Below, piece by piece: positions 59,921-64,000 of a stretch of 64,000 bases of DNA (the stretch's first letter is position 1; each line of letters opens with the position of its first letter). Where the stretch lies: positions 1 through 64,000 of the forward strand of contig JAKJER010000021.1 of the NCBI GenBank assembly GCA_022705325.1, given 5' to 3'. The DNA is from Planctomycetota bacterium (lineage in GTDB: Bacteria > Planctomycetota > Phycisphaerae > SM23-33). Made by a program: the position numbers and the translations under genes. A model generated the notes under the pieces. It was not told the origin of the DNA, did no database searches, and worked only from the letters and a program-made list of their open reading frames with translations.

Positions 59921-60718
59921 CTATTCACTCCCGGCCAGCGCCCGCCCCGCGGGCAATACCGCCACGCTCTCCACGCCCCCAAGGCGGTCCAGCAGCTTCT
60001 CCAGATAGACGGCCCGGACCGGTCCCCAGCCCTCATCGTCCAGGCCGTGGGTGTTGAAGATCAGCCAGCCGGACTCGCGGGCCAGCAGCTTCGCGACCTC
60101 GCGATCAATGGCGGCTTCGCAGTTGCCGGGGCCGAAACTCGTGCAGGTCAGCTTCACCTGGGCCTTGTGCGGCAGGGGATTGATCCCCCCGCCGCCCGTG
60201 CGGAAGGCTCGCACCCGCTCGCCCAGCCACTTCTCCAGCTCCGGCGTCGATGCGTTGTACGGGAAGTTGAACACCGCCTCCTTCGCCCGGTAGCCCTTCA
60301 ACTCAGCCGCGAACATGTCCAGGCAACGCTGGATCAGGTCCTTGGCCTCGGCCGGCGGGAGAGATCGCTTGTTGGCGTGGCGATACCCGTGCGGCATGAT
60401 CTCGTGCCCGGCCGCCTGCAACTCGTTCCACAGGGCGAAATCACCCCGCACTACGGCGGGATAGTCCGGCGGGCGGAAATCCTTGCGCCCGGCGGTGGCC
60501 ACCACGTTGATGCACGCCGCCAACCCGCGCTTGCGATAGATCTCCGCCGTCCTGATCGACGACTTCCTGAAGCCGTCGTCGAAGCTCAAAGTAATGATGT
60601 GACGTTTCTGGTTCGCGGGCGCCGTGGCTGCGGGGACATCCGCCCGCAGGGCCCGAACCACGCCCGCAAGAGCGGCCGCACCTGTGAGTCTCAGGACGTC
60701 GCGACGAGTTGAACCCAT
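59921..60718 (-). CDS. Polysaccharide deacetylase family protein (NodB-like, CE4)
   Basis: 265 residues. The twin-arginine-like N-terminus (STRRDVLRLTGAAALAGVV) suggests export. The NodB core begins ITLSFDDGFRKSS with the catalytic base and metal Asp pair, then IMPHGYRHANKRSL (the metal His pair in HGxxH form), FNFPYN and the late WLIFNTHGL. It should remove N- or O-acetyl groups from a polysaccharide, metal-dependent, outside the cytoplasm. Gaps: three bases after the upstream glycosidase gene and 50 before the GH36-like gene, so all three form one operon. Confidence 0.88.
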   Translation of the reverse strand: MGSTRRDVLRLTGAAALAGVVRALRADVPAATAPANQKRHIITLSFDDGFRKSSIRTAEIYRKRGLAACINVVATAGRKDFRPPDYPAVVRGDFALWNELQAAGHEIMPHGYRHANKRSLPPAEAKDLIQRCLDMFAAELKGYRAKEAVFNFPYNASTPELEKWLGERVRAFRTGGGGINPLPHKAQVKLTCTSFGPGNCEAAIDREVAKLLARESGWLIFNTHGLDDEGWGPVRAVYLEKLLDRLGGVESVAVLPAGRALAGSE

Positions 60719-60721
60719 ATT

Positions 60722-63370
60722 TCACTTCTCCAGCGTGATAGCCGCCAGCACCGGCGCCGAGGGCGTGCCCAGGTCTCGGAAGACGACCTTCTCGATCAGG
60801 GCCGGGCGCAGCATCACGCCCAGCAGGTTCAGGTGCCACCGCTTGCCGCTCAATACGGGCGCGACGTCGCTCGCCTCCGCAGGCGCAGCCCATTCGTCGA
60901 TCGTCCGCCCCGTCACCAGCGGCACGACCTGCCGCTGCCCGTCGGCGTACTGGATGACGTACTCGGCTACCGCGCCTTGCGGGCCCGCGCCCGCATCCTG
61001 CGAATCCCACCCGTGAACGTTGCCCAGGAAGAACATCCGCCGACCCTGCTGGTTCACCGCGATCTCCACCTGCGTGGGGAGGTTCACGCCTTTCGGCGCC
61101 CGCGGGGAGTGCAGCACCACCAACCCACGCCCGCCGTTGGCCCCCGGATCGATGACGTCGAATGGCACGCCGCCGGCTGTTGTCTTCCCCACCGGCAGCC
61201 CCGTGAACAGGAAGTCCGGGCTGGGTGGCCGGACGCCAAACGGGGCCTTGAACGGGTCGGTCACGGCGACGCCCTTGAGGTCCAGCGCCACGCACTTGTC
61301 CTTTGCCACCTCGCCCACGGGCAGTTCGACCAGTCCGGGGATCGGCGCGACCTGCGGCGTCTGTTTGCGATAGAGTTCGATCACCGTTGGGAAGTCCCAT
61401 CGCTTCGCTTGATCCGATCGGACGACGACCTCCATGCCCACCGCCTGGCCGACCAGCGGGCGGGACTTGGGCAAGTGCAGGACGATCCGCCTGGGCTTGC
61501 TCCGCGCGGGCCCGTCCAGGCGGACCTCCACCCCGCCGGCCCGGCCCTGCACCGTCAGACCCACTGCCCCGAAATGCGTCGGCGCTCCCTCGACGCGGAT
61601 CTGCTGACCCTCGCCCAGCCACCAGTCGGGCACGCCCGCCAGCAGGTGCAGTTCGTCGCCGCGCTCGTCCACCAGCATGTGGCGGAGCTGGAAGGCGAAG
61701 TTCGACGCACCGGTCACGTGCGGAATGGTGTTGTTCCACGCGATCCGCGGCTTGTAGTAGATGCCCTCGGGGAAGGCATGACTGGCCGTCGTGTGCAGCA
61801 GGTACCAGTAGTAGTCCTCGACGAACGCCTCATGCCGCCCCCGAAGCAGGTCGACCATCGTGGTGTAGCTGCCCATGTAAGGGTGGATGGCCCCAGGCCG
61901 GCCCAGCCACTGAATGGTCCCCTCGATGAATCCGCCGCCATGGTTGCGGCGGACTTCGTCGACCAGGGCGCCCACGCGGGGATCGTCCGCCGCGAAGATC
62001 GGCGTCGGCCAGAGCGTCTCGGTGTTGCCCCAGTGCGTGCCGGCCTTCTCCCAACTCGCCGGGAAGTAGGGCAGGCCCGTGCGCTTCCAGGCGGCGTCGA
62101 TGTCCTTTCGGTACTCGCCGGCCTCGCGGTCCAGTTCGTCCGCTTCGCCCGCCTCGCCCAGGGCGCGGGCGGCCTCGGCGGCCAGGAGCATCCCGCGAAG
62201 GTTCCACAGATCGTAGCCCACGATGTGGTGCTTGCCGTCCCACAGGCACTCGCCGTCGCCCGGCCCAGGCGGCATCAACCCGGCGAAGGGCGAGCCGGGC
62301 GGGACCTGGCGCCGGGCCTTCGTCGCCCAGTCCACCGCCCGGCGCATCCGGGGGTAGACCTTGGCCAGCCAGTCCGTGTCGCCGGTGATCTTCCAGTACT
62401 GCCAGAGCGTCCAGATCGCCTGGCCGTTGGCGTCGTACTGGTTGCGCTGGCTCTCGAACCGCCCGTCCGGACGTTGGGCGGCGAAGTAGAACTCGATGGC
62501 TTTTGCGGCTGCGTCAGCCAGTCCGGCCTCCTCCAGTTGCATGATCTGATAGGCCCCGTCTCGAATGTAGAAATGGTCGTAGAACCCCTCGCCCCCCTGG
62601 AGCTGTCCGCCGTCGTTGGCGATCAACTGGCAGACGTGGGCGGCCAACAGGGTCTGGTTGCTCTTGCGGCAGGGCGTCTGGATACGGGCCGCTCCGGCCA
62701 ATGCGTCTTTCCAGAAGTCCACCGTCCGCCCCAGCCACACGTCGGGATCTTCCTTGTCGAAGGCGGACGGGGTTTCCACCGGCAGAAAGGGCACACGGAT
62801 GACGGCCCGGGCAGACTTGCCCGCATCAAGCGTCCAGGCGAAGGTCCGCGGGCCGGACGGCGCACCGGGGCCGGTCTGCTCGGCCTGCAGTCTGGCCTCC
62901 GCGGGCCGGTCCCCCGTGTTGGTGGCCGTCACCGTCACCCAGACCAGGAAGTTCTCGCCCTCGGGGGGCGGCCAATCGTACGCCCGCCGCCAGTCCTTGA
63001 CTGTGGGCAGCGGGGTTGCCCAGTACGCAAAGTCGTACCGCACCGGCCCGTCGGCGGCGGTCAGTTGCATAACCGGCAGCCACCCTTCCAGGCAGGTCTT
63101 GGTCTGTCGCCGGCTCAGGGGCGTCAGTGCCCGCCCGAAACGCAGCCGAAGCCGTCCGGCATAGTGCACGGTGTCTTTGCCCGTGCCGGCCAGGAGGATG
63201 TCGTTCTCGGGCGTCACCCGGGCGCCCTGGTCGTAGTCCTTCAAGCCCACGACGTTGAAGGAATTGCGGAAGTAGTCGAAGGGAGGCTCCTCGGCCGCAA
63301 CGCCGGACGAGAATGCCGCCATCGTGACCAGACAGGTCGCCGAAGCGATCCAGGAAGTGCACCGGCACAT
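60722..63370 (-). CDS. Exported (alpha/alpha)6-barrel glycosidase-like protein
   Basis: 882 residues from ATG 63370. An earlier ATG at 63376 lies only two bases from AGGAG, so 63370, with seven-base spacing, is preferred. After the signal peptide come a beta-sandwich (LLAGTGKDTVHYAGRLRLRFG...WVTVTATNTGDRPAEARL) and an (alpha/alpha)6 catalytic-type domain: GEGFYDHFYIRDGAYQIMQLEEAG, RPDGRFESQRNQYDANGQAIWTLWQYWKITGD and GFIEGTIQWLGRPGAIHPYMGSYTTMVDLL. The C-terminal part is again beta-rich. Candidate acidic residues are the Asp in YIRDG and the Glu in FIEG. It resembles GH78/GH63-type six-hairpin enzymes; the exact family is uncertain. First gene of the operon with the deacetylase and GH36-like genes. 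Confidence 0.75.
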   Translation of the reverse strand: MCRCTSWIASATCLVTMAAFSSGVAAEEPPFDYFRNSFNVVGLKDYDQGARVTPENDILLAGTGKDTVHYAGRLRLRFGRALTPLSRRQTKTCLEGWLPVMQLTAADGPVRYDFAYWATPLPTVKDWRRAYDWPPPEGENFLVWVTVTATNTGDRPAEARLQAEQTGPGAPSGPRTFAWTLDAGKSARAVIRVPFLPVETPSAFDKEDPDVWLGRTVDFWKDALAGAARIQTPCRKSNQTLLAAHVCQLIANDGGQLQGGEGFYDHFYIRDGAYQIMQLEEAGLADAAAKAIEFYFAAQRPDGRFESQRNQYDANGQAIWTLWQYWKITGDTDWLAKVYPRMRRAVDWATKARRQVPPGSPFAGLMPPGPGDGECLWDGKHHIVGYDLWNLRGMLLAAEAARALGEAGEADELDREAGEYRKDIDAAWKRTGLPYFPASWEKAGTHWGNTETLWPTPIFAADDPRVGALVDEVRRNHGGGFIEGTIQWLGRPGAIHPYMGSYTTMVDLLRGRHEAFVEDYYWYLLHTTASHAFPEGIYYKPRIAWNNTIPHVTGASNFAFQLRHMLVDERGDELHLLAGVPDWWLGEGQQIRVEGAPTHFGAVGLTVQGRAGGVEVRLDGPARSKPRRIVLHLPKSRPLVGQAVGMEVVVRSDQAKRWDFPTVIELYRKQTPQVAPIPGLVELPVGEVAKDKCVALDLKGVAVTDPFKAPFGVRPPSPDFLFTGLPVGKTTAGGVPFDVIDPGANGGRGLVVLHSPRAPKGVNLPTQVEIAVNQQGRRMFFLGNVHGWDSQDAGAGPQGAVAEYVIQYADGQRQVVPLVTGRTIDEWAAPAEASDVAPVLSGKRWHLNLLGVMLRPALIEKVVFRDLGTPSAPVLAAITLEK

Positions 63371-63455
63371 AGACATTCTCCTATGCTGGCATGAGAGGGT
63401 GGCGCGGAAGCGACGCTGGTCGGCCGACCGCGTTGGCGCGGTCCGACCGGTCGAG

Positions 63456-64000
63456 TTACCGCGGCATCTTTCGAGCGGCGCTCTGGTCCAGGATGATGTA
63501 CAGCAGCCCGCTGTCGGGCCGGACACGGGCGGCGGGGACGGTGGGACTGGGGCCCATGAGGTCGGCGACGGCGTCGGCCTTGTCCTCGCCGGTGACCAGG
63601 AGGACAACGGCCTGGGCGGCGTTGATCAGCGGGAAGGTGAAGGTCATGCGGTTCCGTCCCAGTACGGGGACGAACTGGCTGACCACAAGCCTGGAGGTCT
63701 CGTCGAGGGCGGGCGTGTTGGGGAAGAGGCTGGCGGTATGCCCGTCGCCGCCCATGCCCAGCAGGACGAGGTCGAAGCTGGGAATGTCGTTCGCCCCGGC
63801 CGGGACGCGCTCGCGAACGACCCGTTCGTAGATGGCGGCGGCGGCGTCCAGGTCGTCGGCGTCGGCGGGCATGGGGTGGACCCGGTCGAGACTGATGGGC
63901 ACGTGGTCCAACAGGGCCCGCTGGACCATGCGGTAGTTGCTCTCGATATGGTCGTGGGGGACGGTTCGCTCGTCGCCGAAAAAGATCTCAAGCCACTGCC
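63456..64000 (-). CDS. pgl: 6-phosphogluconolactonase (partial, N-terminus outside window)
   Basis: About 180 C-terminal residues. Pgl hydrolyses 6-phosphogluconolactone in the pentose phosphate pathway. Signature stretches: QWLEIFFGDERTVPHDHIESNYRMV, PMPADADDLDAAAAIYERVV, FDLVLLGMGGDGHTASLFPN and VVLLVTGEDKADAV, matching DevB/SOL-type lactonases. The stop is TAA 63456-63458. The start and about 60-70 residues lie beyond the right edge. It is transcribed in the same direction as the glycosidase operon, 85 bases upstream of its first ATG, so it might be its first gene or a separate unit. Confidence 0.93.
   Translation of the reverse strand, partial: QWLEIFFGDERTVPHDHIESNYRMVQRALLDHVPISLDRVHPMPADADDLDAAAAIYERVVRERVPAGANDIPSFDLVLLGMGGDGHTASLFPNTPALDETSRLVVSQFVPVLGRNRMTFTFPLINAAQAVVLLVTGEDKADAVADLMGPSPTVPAARVRPDSGLLYIILDQSAARKMPR

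Overview
The window is about 66% GC with dense coding on both strands. It looks like a chromosomal piece of a Planctomycetota bacterium, probably of the Phycisphaerae type. This is inferred from content: three Cys-type sulfatases, two PEP-CTERM proteins (one built of autotransporter-associated beta-strand repeats), two cytochrome-like proteins of the hydrazine-synthase-alpha-related family, GH36-like alpha-galactosidases with NPCBM domains, PL26-like and WbsX-like carbohydrate enzymes, many secreted SGNH esterases and Tat-type signals. No rRNA, complete IS element, phage or CRISPR array is visible. There is one tRNA, tRNA-Met(CAT).

Layout. 1-900: start of a Gfo/Idh/MocA oxidoreductase (minus, runs off the left edge). 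1465-13855 (plus): a very large acyl-CoA dehydratase activase-like protein, a tandem PepSY-like exported protein, two SGNH hydrolases, a c-heme/beta-propeller protein, proC and a GH36 alpha-galactosidase. 13924-18362 (minus): a PL26-like lyase and a sulfatase. 18727-20659 (plus): a PEP-CTERM protein and a diacylglycerol-glucosyltransferase-like GT28. 20972-24634: a lower-GC island with a GHKL/MORC-like ATPase fused to a nuclease, a C5 cytosine methyltransferase and a Vsr endonuclease, most likely a restriction/defence locus. 24713-27004 (minus): OmpA lipoprotein, HTH-plus-membrane protein and an exported protein. 27256-35183 (plus): exported coiled protein, tRNA-Met, a 39-residue membrane peptide, ArsR regulator, holA, WbsX-like glycosidase, DUF1294, sialate O-acetylesterase and a phosphoesterase-PHP fusion. 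35381-39389: a zinc-finger protein, a tiny very basic protein on the minus strand, a sulfatase and a Fic protein. 39401-46649 (minus): a 1502-residue discoidin/propeller/heme/SUMF1 fusion, an odd signal peptidase I homologue lacking its catalytic Ser, and an antitoxin-like protein. 46780-52832 (plus): sulfatase, PQQ-type propeller, small protein, methyltransferase and BNR protein. 52964-63370 (minus): a giant beta-strand-repeat PEP-CTERM protein, a GH36-like enzyme, a polysaccharide deacetylase and an (alpha/alpha)6 glycosidase. 63456-64000: the end of 6-phosphogluconolactonase.

How it fits together. Most of the window serves breakdown of complex, sulfated, acetylated polysaccharides outside the cytoplasm: sulfatases, acetylesterases, a deacetylase, a lyase and glycosidases, alongside surface and envelope proteins. 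Housekeeping genes (proC, holA, tRNA, pgl) are scattered between. The most unusual items are the ATPase-nuclease/Dcm/Vsr island, the Ser-to-Ala signal peptidase with an inserted zinc ribbon and lectin-like region, the discoidin-heme-SUMF1 fusion, a 26-residue Arg/Lys-rich peptide gene, and a 28-bp perfect palindrome family that sits inside one coding sequence and in front of a sulfatase.
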